A DNA stretch of 64,000 nucleotides from DASYQD01 sp963846495. Its GTDB lineage: Bacteria; Acidobacteriota; Thermoanaerobaculia; Multivoradales; JAIOJS01. A program made the translations under genes and the position numbers. A model generated the notes under the pieces. The model was not told the origin of the DNA. It saw only the letters and a program-made list of their open reading frames with translations, and did not search any database. The stretch spans positions 248,001 through 312,000 of the forward strand of contig CAWJWP010000033.1 in the NCBI GenBank assembly GCA_963846495.1, in the 5' to 3' direction. Shown one piece after another: positions 17,412 through 26,968 of the stretch. How positions within the stretch are numbered: position 1 is the stretch's first letter; every line of letters begins with the position of its first letter.

Positions 17412-19757
17412 GTGATCCAGATCCACCGCCCACCCGTTCCCGACTGGGTCGACCGCCAGTGGCTCGCCGATCGGCAGGCTGCCGCACGAGCCTTCTTCGC
17501 GGCTCCGGAAGCGAGCCGCCGGCAGGAAAAGTTCGCCTGGGAGCCGAGCCTCGAGCCTGCAGTGCCGCTGGCGAAGATGGCGGAGCTCTTCAACGACAAG
17601 TGCGCCTACTGCGAGACCCACACCGCCCCCGAGTTCGCGGTGATCGACCGCTTCCGACCGCGCGAGAACGCCATCGACCAGGCGGGAAATGTCGACCCCG
17701 ACTTCTATTGGTGGCTCGCCTACGAGTGGGACAACCTGTACTACTGCTGCGCGCATTGTGCGCGCGCCAAGGGCTCGCACTTCCCCGTCGACGGCCCTCG
17801 CACCCAGCAGTACCTGCTGGTCTTTCGAAGGGAGAAGGCCCTGCTGGTCGATCCGTGCCGGACGCCCGTGCTCGTCCGCCCCGCCGCTAAACCCGGGATG
17901 CTCCCAACCTGGGAGGAGGTGGCCGCGCCGCCGATGGAGCCCGAGCAACTGTCCCATCCTGCCAAACACCTTCGTTTCGACACGTTCGGCACGCCGTTGC
18001 CGAGCAACACCTTCCACTTGCGAGGCCTCACGCCGGCCGGCGAGACGACGATCCGACTCCTCGAGCTCAACCGCCCGGGGCTGGTCCAAGAGCGGCGGGC
18101 GATCACGCTCGCGCTCCTCAGCCGGTCGGACTTCCTGGACAATCTCGACGAGCGCTGGCCGCACGGCGCCGTGCGTCTCCAAGTCGGCGCGCAACGGCTG
18201 TTGGGCGACCCTTACCTCCTGCGCGCGGCGCGCGAGCGCGACGACTGGACGTCGCGATGGGTGCCGCGGCTGCAGCCTTATTTCGATGCCGTCAGTCTCG
18301 GCAAGGCGTTGCCCGCCGACCTGCTTTCGGACTTCCTCGAGGTCGGATCGGCCGCCGTCGACGCCGGACTTGCGCGAGGCCTTTCGGCCGAGCCTCCTGC
18401 ACGCGAGCCCTCGCGTCGCCCGCGTCCTCGCCGTGCGAAGCCCCCCGCCGCCCCGCCGGCTGCCTACGACGTCCAGACGCTTCGCCGCATCGAGATCCAC
18501 AACTTCCGCGGCATCGCCGACCTCGCGCTCGAATTCGACCTCGGCCGCGCCTCGAGCCAGGCGCCGTGGCTCATGCTGCTGGGCGAGAACGGCACCGGCA
18601 AGAGCTCGGTGCTGGTGGCGGTGGCGCTGGCGCTCATGTCGCCGAGCGAGCGCGAGGCCATCGGCTGCAAGGACGCCGGCTTCGCGCTCCGCCACGGCAC
18701 TCGCAGCGGCTCGATCAGCCTCGAGCTCTCCGGCGGCACCACCTGCAAGCTCGCTTGGCGCCGCGGCCGCGGTCTCGAGGCGTCGGTCGAGCATCCGCAG
18801 CCCCAGTCCGACGCACCGCCGTCGCTCGCCCCGATGCTGCTCCTCGGCTACGGCCCGACGCGCCTGCTGCCCAACGCCGCGCACCAGCCATCGCCGCCGG
18901 GCGGCTGGCACCACGTGCGCCACCTCTTCGACGCCTACCTGCCGGTGGTCGACGCCAACGGCTGGCTGGCTGCCGCGAAGAAACCGGTCTTCGACTACGC
19001 CGCGCGCAGCCTCAAGGAGATCCTCGACCTCGAGGCGGCGAGCCGCTTCTATCGCCAGAGCGGGAAGAAGCAAGTCCAGGTGAGCATGCACGGCACGCGG
19101 ATGCAGCTCGACCAACTCTCCGCCGGCTATCAGGCGATGCTCGGCCTGGTGGTCGACGTGATCAGCCGCATCGCGCTCCACCGCCAGGTGGTGGAGGCCG
19201 GAGAGGGCCTGGTGCTCGTCGACGAGATCGGCCTCCACTTGCACCCGCGCTGGCGCATGCGCGTGGTGGGCGCCATGCGCCGCGCCTTCCCGCGCCTCCA
19301 GGTGCTCGCCACGACGCACGAACCGCTGTGCCTGCGCGGGCTTCACGACGGCGAGGTGGCGGTGATGCGCCGCGACGCCGACGACTGCGTCGTGGCGCTG
19401 ACCAAGGGGCTGCCGCCGGTCGACGCCCTGCGCGTCGACCAGCTGCTCACCTCGGAGTACTTCGGCCTGCACACCGCGATGGACCCCGACTTGGAAGCGA
19501 AGCTCGCCGTCTATTACCAGCTGCTCGCCAAGCGCGATCGCGACGCCGACGACGAGGAGCGGCTCAAGGCATTGACCAGCGAGCTCGAAGGCAAGGAGAT
19601 CCTCGGCAACACGCCGCGCGAGCGGCTGATGTACGAGGCGATCGACCGCTACGTGGCCGAGCAGACGACAGCCGTCGCCGCCGGCGAGCGCGCCGCGCTC
19701 CCGGCCTTGAAGCAGCAGACGCTCGCGACCTTGAAGCAGCTCTGGGACGAAGCCTGA
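17412..19757 (+). CDS. HNH-like domain fused to AAA/ABC-type ATPase (Septu/PtuA-like)
   Basis: 781 aa. Residues about 45-130 form a zinc-binding HNH module of the PtuB/TIGR02646 type (KCAYCE near residue 64, WWLAYEWDNLYYCCAHC). After a Pro/Arg linker (about 325-355) comes a RecF/OLD-like ATPase: LRRIEIHNFRGIADLALEF, Walker A GENGTGKSS (about 391), signature-like LDQLSAGYQAM, Walker B LVLVDEIGLHLHP (about 603) and TTHEPLCLRG. No Toprim domain follows. Where active HNH proteins read E-H-x-RPK, this one reads DRFRPR, and the usual CN is CA (CAHCARAK). Both catalytic His and Asn are gone, so the fused HNH is probably a pseudo-nuclease. It lies 9 bp upstream of an intact HNH gene. Function as anti-phage defence is inferred from similarity to Septu. 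Confidence 0.8.
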   Translation: MIQIHRPPVPDWVDRQWLADRQAAARAFFAAPEASRRQEKFAWEPSLEPAVPLAKMAELFNDKCAYCETHTAPEFAVIDRFRPRENAIDQAGNVDPDFYWWLAYEWDNLYYCCAHCARAKGSHFPVDGPRTQQYLLVFRREKALLVDPCRTPVLVRPAAKPGMLPTWEEVAAPPMEPEQLSHPAKHLRFDTFGTPLPSNTFHLRGLTPAGETTIRLLELNRPGLVQERRAITLALLSRSDFLDNLDERWPHGAVRLQVGAQRLLGDPYLLRAARERDDWTSRWVPRLQPYFDAVSLGKALPADLLSDFLEVGSAAVDAGLARGLSAEPPAREPSRRPRPRRAKPPAAPPAAYDVQTLRRIEIHNFRGIADLALEFDLGRASSQAPWLMLLGENGTGKSSVLVAVALALMSPSEREAIGCKDAGFALRHGTRSGSISLELSGGTTCKLAWRRGRGLEASVEHPQPQSDAPPSLAPMLLLGYGPTRLLPNAAHQPSPPGGWHHVRHLFDAYLPVVDANGWLAAAKKPVFDYAARSLKEILDLEAASRFYRQSGKKQVQVSMHGTRMQLDQLSAGYQAMLGLVVDVISRIALHRQVVEAGEGLVLVDEIGLHLHPRWRMRVVGAMRRAFPRLQVLATTHEPLCLRGLHDGEVAVMRRDADDCVVALTKGLPPVDALRVDQLLTSEYFGLHTAMDPDLEAKLAVYYQLLAKRDRDADDEERLKALTSELEGKEILGNTPRERLMYEAIDRYVAEQTTAVAAGERAALPALKQQTLATLKQLWDEA

Positions 19758-19766
19758 GGCTCCACC

Positions 19767-20630
19767 GTGATCCACGTCGACAGACCCGCGGACAAGCGCC
19801 CCACGTCGCTCGACGCCCGCGACCGCAAGACCAAGAAGACCGAGCGTGAGCGCGCCGAGGCGATCTTCGGCGACCCCGACGCCATCGATTGGGAGCGGGC
19901 CAAGAAATTCAAGTTCGAGGCCTACGGTGGCGACGACGTGCGCGAGGCGCTCAACCAGCTGTTCGGCTACAAGTGCGCCTACTGCGAGTCGTTCTACGGC
20001 CCGATGCAACCGGTGGCGGTCGAGCACTGGCGGCCGAAGGGCGAGGTCGAGACCGCGAACGGCACCATCAAGCCGGGCTATTGGTGGCTGGCGTCCGAGT
20101 GGACGAACCTTCTTCCTTCCTGCACCGACTGCAACTCGGCGCGCTACCACACGCTTCCCGACGGCACAGCGGTCAAGCTCGGCAAGGGCAACCTCTTCCC
20201 GGTCGCCACGCTCGTCCGGCCCTTGCGGCCGGGCGTCGAGGACGACGAGGGCGCGCTTCTGCTGCATCCGTGTGTAGACCCTCATCCCGAGGAGCACCTC
20301 GAGTTCCTCGCCCACGGCCTGCTGCGCGCCGCTCTCGCCGCCGGCGGCGCCGAGAGCGCGAAAGGCAGCGCGTCGATCCCGGTCTACGGCCTCATGCGTC
20401 CACTGCTCGTGCAAGCGCGCAAGCAGCGCTACCTGACGCTCATGCGCGAGATCCACGAGCTGCGGCAGCAGGCCGAGAATGTCGAGCGCTATCCCACAGA
20501 TTCCCGGTTTCGCCAGCAGTTCAAGGACAAGGCGAAGGCGATCAAGGGATATCTCGATCCCCGCGAGCCGTACTCGGCGATGGCAACGCAGATCGTGCGG
20601 CGCGAGCTCCCTGAGCTGGTCGGTGGGTGA
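19767..20630 (+). CDS. HNH endonuclease, PtuB-like
   Basis: 287 aa from GTG 19767, 9 bp after the ATPase fusion and clearly in one operon. The HNH core is intact: KCAYCESFYG (about residue 70), VEHWRPKGEVE (about 87, with the His), YWWLASEWTNLLPSCTDCNS (with the second zinc pair and the Asn), then ARYHTLP. This is the pattern of PtuB-type HNH effectors in Septu and retron-associated systems, where the ATPase senses phage infection and the HNH cuts nucleic acid. The C-terminal half (RKQRYLTLMREIHELRQQAE) is helical. It ends 12 bp from the convergent rtcR gene. Confidence 0.82.
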   Translation: MIHVDRPADKRPTSLDARDRKTKKTERERAEAIFGDPDAIDWERAKKFKFEAYGGDDVREALNQLFGYKCAYCESFYGPMQPVAVEHWRPKGEVETANGTIKPGYWWLASEWTNLLPSCTDCNSARYHTLPDGTAVKLGKGNLFPVATLVRPLRPGVEDDEGALLLHPCVDPHPEEHLEFLAHGLLRAALAAGGAESAKGSASIPVYGLMRPLLVQARKQRYLTLMREIHELRQQAENVERYPTDSRFRQQFKDKAKAIKGYLDPREPYSAMATQIVRRELPELVGG

Positions 20631-20642
20631 CCGCCGCCGCCG

Positions 20643-22244
<1,602 letters not shown>

Positions 22245-22324
22245 ATCTCACAGGATATAACGCGATCTCAGTTGCTATCCAATCGACACGCGGCGATCGT
22301 GCGTCATCACCGAGCCGATCCCCT

Positions 22325-22349
22325 CAAGTGACTCTTCCTCAATCACTTG
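22325..22349. promoter_or_regulatory. candidate RtcR operator, dyad CAAGTGA-N11-TCACTTG
   Basis: A perfect 7-bp inverted repeat (22325-22331 and 22343-22349) in the gap between rtcR and rsr, about 29 bp upstream of the sigma-54 promoter candidate. Its position suits an upstream activator site. Binding by RtcR is inferred only from location and symmetry. Confidence 0.4.
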
Positions 22350-22377
22350 CGGACATTCGCCCGCGGCTGGCCGCAGC

Positions 22378-22393
22378 TGGCACGTTCCATGGA
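22378..22393 (+). promoter_or_regulatory. candidate sigma-54 promoter of rsr-rtcB-rtcA
   Basis: TGGCACG-TTCC-ATGGA: the -24 element matches the consensus fully. The -12 element matches in spacing and in T, G and A, but has GG where GC is usual. A start site about 12 bp downstream would leave a short leader before GAGGAG (22418-22423) and ATG 22432. It lies exactly where an RtcR-driven promoter is expected. Confidence 0.55.
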
Positions 22394-22431
22394 CTTCCGC
22401 GCCGTCGACCAGCCAACGAGGAGAGCGGACC

Positions 22432-24009
22432 ATGGCCAACAAGAACCTGTTCCGATCGCTGCGCGGCAAGCTGGCGCCGAAGGCCGACGCGGTCAACGAG
22501 GCGGGCGGGCTCGCCTACCAGATGGAGCCGCGCCACGCGCTGGCGCAGCTCGCCGCCACCGGCTGCCTCAACGCCACCTTCTATGCGACGGCCGAGCAGC
22601 AGCTCGACGGCGTGCTGGCGCTGGCCCGCGACGTGGACCCGCTCTTCGTTGCCAAGACCGCGGTGTTCGCGCGCCAGAAGGGCGCCATGAAGGACCTGCC
22701 GGCGCTACTGCTCGCCGTGCTGGCGGTGCGCGACCTCCGCCTCCTGCGGGCGGCGTTTCCGCTCGTCGTCGACAGCGCGAAGATGCTGCGCAACTTCGTC
22801 CAGATCGTGCGCTCGGGCGTCGTCGGCCGCAAGTCGCTGGGGACGGTGCCCAAGACGCTGGTGCGCGACTGGCTGGCGGCGCGCGGCGACGACGAGCTCT
22901 TCCGCGGCGCGGTGGGCGCCGACCCTTCGCTCGCCGACGTCGTGCGCATGGTCCATCCGAAGCCGGCGACGGCTGCCCGCGCGGCGCTCTACGCCTACCT
23001 CATCGGCCGCCGGCACGACGACGCAGCGCTGCCGGAGCTGGTGCAGTCGTTCGAACGGTTCAAGCAGTCGCCGACCGCCGTGGAGGTGCCCGACGTGCCG
23101 CACCAGATGCTCACCGCGCTGCCGCTCGACGTCGACGGTTGGACGGCGATCGCGCGCCAGGCCTCGTGGCAGACGACGCGCATGAACCTCTCGACCTTTG
23201 CCCGCCACGGCGTGTTCGAGGTCGAAGGGATGGCCGAGCTCGTTGCTGCGCGGCTGCGCAACCGCACGCTGGTGCGGCGCTCGCGCGTCATGCCGTACCA
23301 GCTGCTGGTTGCCTACCGTTCGGCGGCGGCGCAGGTGCCGCTCGCCGTCCGCGAGGCGCTCCAGGACGCCATGGAGCACGCGATCGCCAACGTGCCGGCG
23401 ATCGACGGCAAGGTGGTCGTCTGCCCGGACATCTCCGGTTCCATGCAGTCGCCGGTGACCGGCGTGCGCCGGGGCGCCACGACGGCGATGCGCTGCATCG
23501 ACGTGGCGGCGCTGGTGGCGGCGGCGCTGCTGCGCCGCAACCCGGAAGCGACGGTGCTGCCGTTCGAGTCGGAGGTGCGCGAGGTGACGATGAACCCGCG
23601 GGATTCGGTGATGACCAACGCCGAGAAGCTCGCGTCGCTGCCGAGCGGCGGCACCAACTGCTCGGCGCCGCTGCGCTGGCTCAACGCGCGGCGCGCCACG
23701 GCGGACCTGGTGGTGCTGGTGTCGGACAACGAGTCGTGGGTCGACTCTCCTGCCCACGGCCGCTTCGGCGGCAGCCCGACCGCGACGATGAAGGAATGGG
23801 AGGCGCTGCGCGCTCGCTGCCCGCAGGCGAAGCTGGTCTGCATCGACATCCAGCCGTACGTGACGACGCAGGGCAAGGAACGGCCCGACGTCTGGAACGT
23901 CGGCGGCTTCTCGGATCAGGTCTTCGATCTGCTCGGCGAGGTGGCGGCCGGCGGCACCGAGCCCGGCGCCTGGGTGCGCCGGATCGAGGCGGTCGAGCTC
24001 GCGGCATAA
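22432..24009 (+). CDS. rsr: Ro60/TROVE domain RNA-binding protein (Rsr)
   Basis: 525 aa; GAGGAG lies 8 bp before ATG. Residues about 1-330 are the alpha-helical HEAT-like TROVE ring that binds Y RNA outside and misfolded RNA ends in the central hole (MANKNLFRSLRGKLAPKADA, ARQKGAMKDLPALLLAVLAV, HQMLTALPLDVDGWTAIAR, MPYQLLVAYRSAA). Residues about 328-520 are a VWA domain with intact metal site PDISGSMQSP, LPSGGTNCSAPLRWL and VLVSDNESWVD. Bacterial Rsr works with Y RNA and exoribonucleases in stress RNA processing. As first gene of the RtcR-controlled operon it links RNA surveillance with RtcB/RtcA repair. Confidence 0.93.
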   Translation: MANKNLFRSLRGKLAPKADAVNEAGGLAYQMEPRHALAQLAATGCLNATFYATAEQQLDGVLALARDVDPLFVAKTAVFARQKGAMKDLPALLLAVLAVRDLRLLRAAFPLVVDSAKMLRNFVQIVRSGVVGRKSLGTVPKTLVRDWLAARGDDELFRGAVGADPSLADVVRMVHPKPATAARAALYAYLIGRRHDDAALPELVQSFERFKQSPTAVEVPDVPHQMLTALPLDVDGWTAIARQASWQTTRMNLSTFARHGVFEVEGMAELVAARLRNRTLVRRSRVMPYQLLVAYRSAAAQVPLAVREALQDAMEHAIANVPAIDGKVVVCPDISGSMQSPVTGVRRGATTAMRCIDVAALVAAALLRRNPEATVLPFESEVREVTMNPRDSVMTNAEKLASLPSGGTNCSAPLRWLNARRATADLVVLVSDNESWVDSPAHGRFGGSPTATMKEWEALRARCPQAKLVCIDIQPYVTTQGKERPDVWNVGGFSDQVFDLLGEVAAGGTEPGAWVRRIEAVELAA

Positions 24010-24021
24010 GAAACGTAGGAG

Positions 24022-24103
24022 TTGTTCCGCGGCCGGCCACAGTCGGCCGGCCGCTCCACGACATGCGGGCTCGCCTTGGGGGCTCGCCCACGTAGTTGCG
24101 GGC
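24022..24103. repeat. 82-bp dispersed repeat, second copy at 29172-29255
   Basis: TTGTTCCGCGG, an inner hairpin, then CCGCTCCACGACA, GGGCTCGCC, GCTCGCCC and TAGTTGCGGG are shared in order with 29172-29255. Only the inner hairpin sequence and a few bases differ. The 3' end of this copy runs into the 5' arm of the Y-RNA-like hairpin. Confidence 0.6.
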
Positions 24104-24300
24104 GGGACGGATGCGGGTGGAACTACACCTCACAACGGTTGGGCCCAGTGCCCGTTTCACTCAGATTTGCCGTCCCGCCCGCGACACTGGCTCCACACGC
24201 ATCGGCAATCGCAATCGAGTTCGGTGACGAATGCTGGATGGAACTACAAGGTCAAGCGCCTTTGGCGCGACCGGGTTCGAACCCCGGCCGCCGCAGCGAA
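24095..24300 (+). ncRNA. Y-RNA-like noncoding region with tRNA T-arm mimic
   Basis: The 391-bp gap between rsr and rtcB has no gene but holds strong RNA structure. GTTGCGGGCGGGACGG (24095-24110) pairs with CCGTCCCGCCCGCGAC (24170-24185) over 16 positions with one wobble, closing a loop of 59 nt. Further on, GCGCC-TTT-GGCGC (24256-24268) is followed by a perfect tRNA-type T-arm, CCGGG-TTCGAAC-CCCGG (24271-24287). Both modules are preceded by the shared word TGGAACTACA (24118 and 24238). Bacterial Y RNAs encoded beside rsr carry a long Ro-binding stem plus a tRNA-like domain, so this is the expected RNA at the expected place. Ends, and whether there are one or two RNAs, are not determined. Confidence 0.65.
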
Positions 24301-24400
24301 AACGGACCAACCGAAATCGCCGCGTGCGGGTGTTTCACCGCCTCTAGTCGTCACTGATTCATGAAAGGCTCCCACGCTCCGCGCACGAAAGGTCAAGCCC

Positions 24401-25930
24401 ATGAACGAGACCGCACCTGTTCTCTCGCCGCTCCAGCAGCGCATCCTGCCCACCGGCGACGCCACCGCCATGCTGCCGACGCCGGACTCGCGTCTGCGTC
24501 CGATCACGGTGATCGGTACCGCCGCCATCCGCAGCACCTTCGACGAGCTCTGCCTGCAGCAGGCGATCAACACCCGCGAGGCCCCCGGCGTCGCCGAGGT
24601 GGTGCTCAACCCCGACGCGCACTGCGGCTACGGCGCGCCCATCGGCTGCGTGCTGGCGTCGCCGACCCACATCTACCCGGGGCCGGTGGGCGTCGACATC
24701 AAGTGCTCGATGAGCCTGCTCCAGCTCGAGCTGCCGGCCGAGGCGGTCGCCGAGCGTCAGGTGCGCCGCGCGCTCATCGACGCCATCGGCGAGCGCGTGC
24801 CGACCGGCGCCGGCAAGGGCCAGCGCAGCGTGCGCAAGTCGCGCCGCGTCGACGCCGTCCTCGGCCGCCAGGCGCTGATCGAGGGCGCCTCGCCGGCGGT
24901 GTGCACGGCGCTCGGCATCCCCGTCGAGTGGGCGGACCGCTGCGAGGACGCCAGCCATCGCGGCCACGACGACACCCGCGACGCGCTGGCGAACCGTCTC
25001 GACGTCCTCTGCGCGGCCGCCGACAACGGGCGCTTCGGCGCCAAGCTCGGCGAGCGCGTGCAGCAGCTCGGCTCCTACGGCGGCGGCAACCACTTCGGCG
25101 AGTGCGAGATCGTCGACGTGCTCGACGGCGGCCGCGCCGGCGCAACGGCGGAGGTCTTCGGGCTGCGCCACGGCAACGTCGCGTTCCTCTCGCACTGCGG
25201 CTCGCGCGGCATCGGCCACGCGCTGGCGTCGGCGCAGTTCGCCAGCCTGCGCCGCAAGTTCGAGGCGTGGAGCATCCCGATGCCGGCCGAGGACCCGCAG
25301 CTCGTCTACGCGCCGCTCGGCACCGCCGAGGCCGACGACTACCTCGACGACATGGCGCTCGGCGCCAACTTCGCGACGGTCAACCACATGCTCATCAACG
25401 CGCTGGTGCTGGAGGCCTTCCAGGAGGTATTGCCGGGGACGCGCGGGAACCTCGTCTACTTCATCAGCCACAACATCGCGCGCCCGGAGATCGTCGACGG
25501 CAAGCCGATGTGGGTCCACCGCAAGGGCGCGACGCGCGCCTTCCCGGCACACCACCCGGCGCTCGCCGGCACTCCGTTCGCGGCGACCGGCCATCCGATC
25601 CTGCTTCCGGGCAACCCGCAGGCGGGCTCGTCGGTGATGGTCGCCGAGGAGGGGGCGGAGCTCTCCTGCTACAGCGTCAACCACGGCGCCGGCCGCGCGC
25701 TCGGGCGCAAGCGCGCCTTCCGCGAGCTCGACCAGGCGGCGATCGACCGCTCCTTCGAGGAGCGCGACATCCTCACCAACTGCCGCACCTATCCCCGCGA
25801 CGAGGCGCCGGCGGCGTACAAGGACTTCGAGGCCGTGCTCGACTCGGTGACGCGCGCAGGCCTGGCGAGCGAGGTGGCGCGGCTGCGCGCAACCTTCGTC
25901 ATCAAGGACGCCGCCAAGGCCGACGATTGA
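24401..25930 (+). CDS. rtcB: RNA ligase RtcB
   Basis: 509 aa. RtcB joins RNA 2',3'-cyclic phosphate or 3'-phosphate ends to 5'-OH ends, using GTP and Mn2+. Conserved blocks are seen: VVLNPDAHCGYGAPIGCVLA, VGVDIKCSMSLL (metal-binding Cys at about residue 101), YGGGNHFGECEIVDV, SHCGSRGIGH, MALGANFATVNH, MVAEEGAELSCYSVNHGAGR with the guanylylated His near residue 428, and a late Cys-containing CRTYPRDEAPAAYKDF. Length is slightly above the E. coli enzyme. AAAGG lies 8 bp before the ATG. It is third in the rsr operon, separated from rsr by the Y-RNA-like region. Confidence 0.95.
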   Translation: MNETAPVLSPLQQRILPTGDATAMLPTPDSRLRPITVIGTAAIRSTFDELCLQQAINTREAPGVAEVVLNPDAHCGYGAPIGCVLASPTHIYPGPVGVDIKCSMSLLQLELPAEAVAERQVRRALIDAIGERVPTGAGKGQRSVRKSRRVDAVLGRQALIEGASPAVCTALGIPVEWADRCEDASHRGHDDTRDALANRLDVLCAAADNGRFGAKLGERVQQLGSYGGGNHFGECEIVDVLDGGRAGATAEVFGLRHGNVAFLSHCGSRGIGHALASAQFASLRRKFEAWSIPMPAEDPQLVYAPLGTAEADDYLDDMALGANFATVNHMLINALVLEAFQEVLPGTRGNLVYFISHNIARPEIVDGKPMWVHRKGATRAFPAHHPALAGTPFAATGHPILLPGNPQAGSSVMVAEEGAELSCYSVNHGAGRALGRKRAFRELDQAAIDRSFEERDILTNCRTYPRDEAPAAYKDFEAVLDSVTRAGLASEVARLRATFVIKDAAKADD

Positions 25931-25943
25931 CCGAGGGACGCCA

Positions 25944-26954
25944 ATGATCCGGATCGATGGGGCCGCCGGCGAGGGGGGCGGTCAGGTGCTGCGCTCGGCG
26001 CTCGCCTTGTCGATGGCGACGGGGCAGAGCTTCCGAGTCGACAACGTTCGCGCAGGGCGCAAGCGGCCCGGCCTCATGCGGCAGCACCTGACCGCCGTAC
26101 GCGCGGCGCAGACGCTCTGCAGCGCGCGCGTCGAGGGCATGGAGATCGGCAGCAACCAGGTCGTCTTCGAGCCCGGCGCGGTCCTCGCCGGCGATCACAC
26201 CTTCGCGATCGGCACCGCCGGCAGCACGACGCTCGTCCTGCAGACGGTGCTGCCGGCGTTGCTCCACGCGCCGGCGCCGTCGCGCCTGGTGCTCGAAGGC
26301 GGGACGCACAACCCGCTGGCGCCGCCGTTCGAGTTCCTCGCCCGCGCCTACGTGCCGCTCCTCCGCCGCCTCGGCCCGCGAGTCGAGGTGCGACTGGAGA
26401 AGTACGGCTTCGCGCCGGCGGGCGGCGGCCGCATCGTCGCCGAGATCGAACCGGCGCCGCTGCGCGGCTTCGAGCTGCTCGAGCGCGGCGAGCTGCTGAG
26501 CAAGCGCGCCACGGTGTTGCTAAGCAACCTGCCTCGCCACATCGGCGAGCGCGAGCTCCGCCACGTCGCCGGCGCCACCGGCTGGGACGCCGCGGCATGC
26601 GAGCTGCGCGAAGTCGACTCCCCCGGACCCGGCAACGTGCTGCTCGTGGAGCTCGAGAGCGAGCAGGTGACGGAGGTGCTGGCGGGCTTCGGCGAGCCTG
26701 GTGTCCGCGCGGAGGCGGTCGCCGATCGGCTCGTGCGCGAGCTGCGGCGCTATCTGCGAGCGGACGTGCCGGTGGGCGAGCACCTCGCCGACCAGCTCCT
26801 GCTACCGCTCGCACTCGCCGGGTCCGGCGCGTATTCGACCCTACCGCTCTCGCGCCACGCGACCACGCAGCTCGACCTCGTCCGCGCCTTCCTCGACGTG
26901 CAGATCGAGGTGAAGCGGGTGGTGGAAGACTCCTGCGTCGTGCGGGTCGGCTAA
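25944..26954 (+). CDS. rtcA: RNA 3'-terminal phosphate cyclase RtcA
   Basis: 336 aa, 13 bp after rtcB. RtcA converts RNA 3'-phosphate ends to 2',3'-cyclic phosphates through an enzyme-AMP intermediate, regenerating the ends RtcB can use. Signatures are IRIDGAAGEGGGQVLRSALA, RKRPGLMRQHLTAVRAAQ, GTAGSTTLVLQTVLPALL, GTHNPLAPPFEFL, LEKYGFAPAGGGRI and EHLADQLLLPLALAGSG, whose His near residue 280 is the adenylylated residue. It is the last gene of the RNA-repair operon and nearly abuts the convergent metalloprotease gene. Confidence 0.95.
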   Translation: MIRIDGAAGEGGGQVLRSALALSMATGQSFRVDNVRAGRKRPGLMRQHLTAVRAAQTLCSARVEGMEIGSNQVVFEPGAVLAGDHTFAIGTAGSTTLVLQTVLPALLHAPAPSRLVLEGGTHNPLAPPFEFLARAYVPLLRRLGPRVEVRLEKYGFAPAGGGRIVAEIEPAPLRGFELLERGELLSKRATVLLSNLPRHIGERELRHVAGATGWDAAACELREVDSPGPGNVLLVELESEQVTEVLAGFGEPGVRAEAVADRLVRELRRYLRADVPVGEHLADQLLLPLALAGSGAYSTLPLSRHATTQLDLVRAFLDVQIEVKRVVEDSCVVRVG

Positions 26955-26968
26955 GAACGCCGCGATGA

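Noticed and set aside
15153..20456. Very long open frame on the minus strand (over 1700 codons)
   Set aside because: It is antisense to moeA and the HNH-AAA genes, lacks any recognisable domain and has Arg/Ala-rich text typical of shadow frames in high-GC DNA.
24236..24300. Ordinary tRNA gene
   Set aside because: Only the T-arm is tRNA-like. There is no matching acceptor 5' strand, D-arm or 7-nt anticodon loop, so a Y-RNA mimic fits better.
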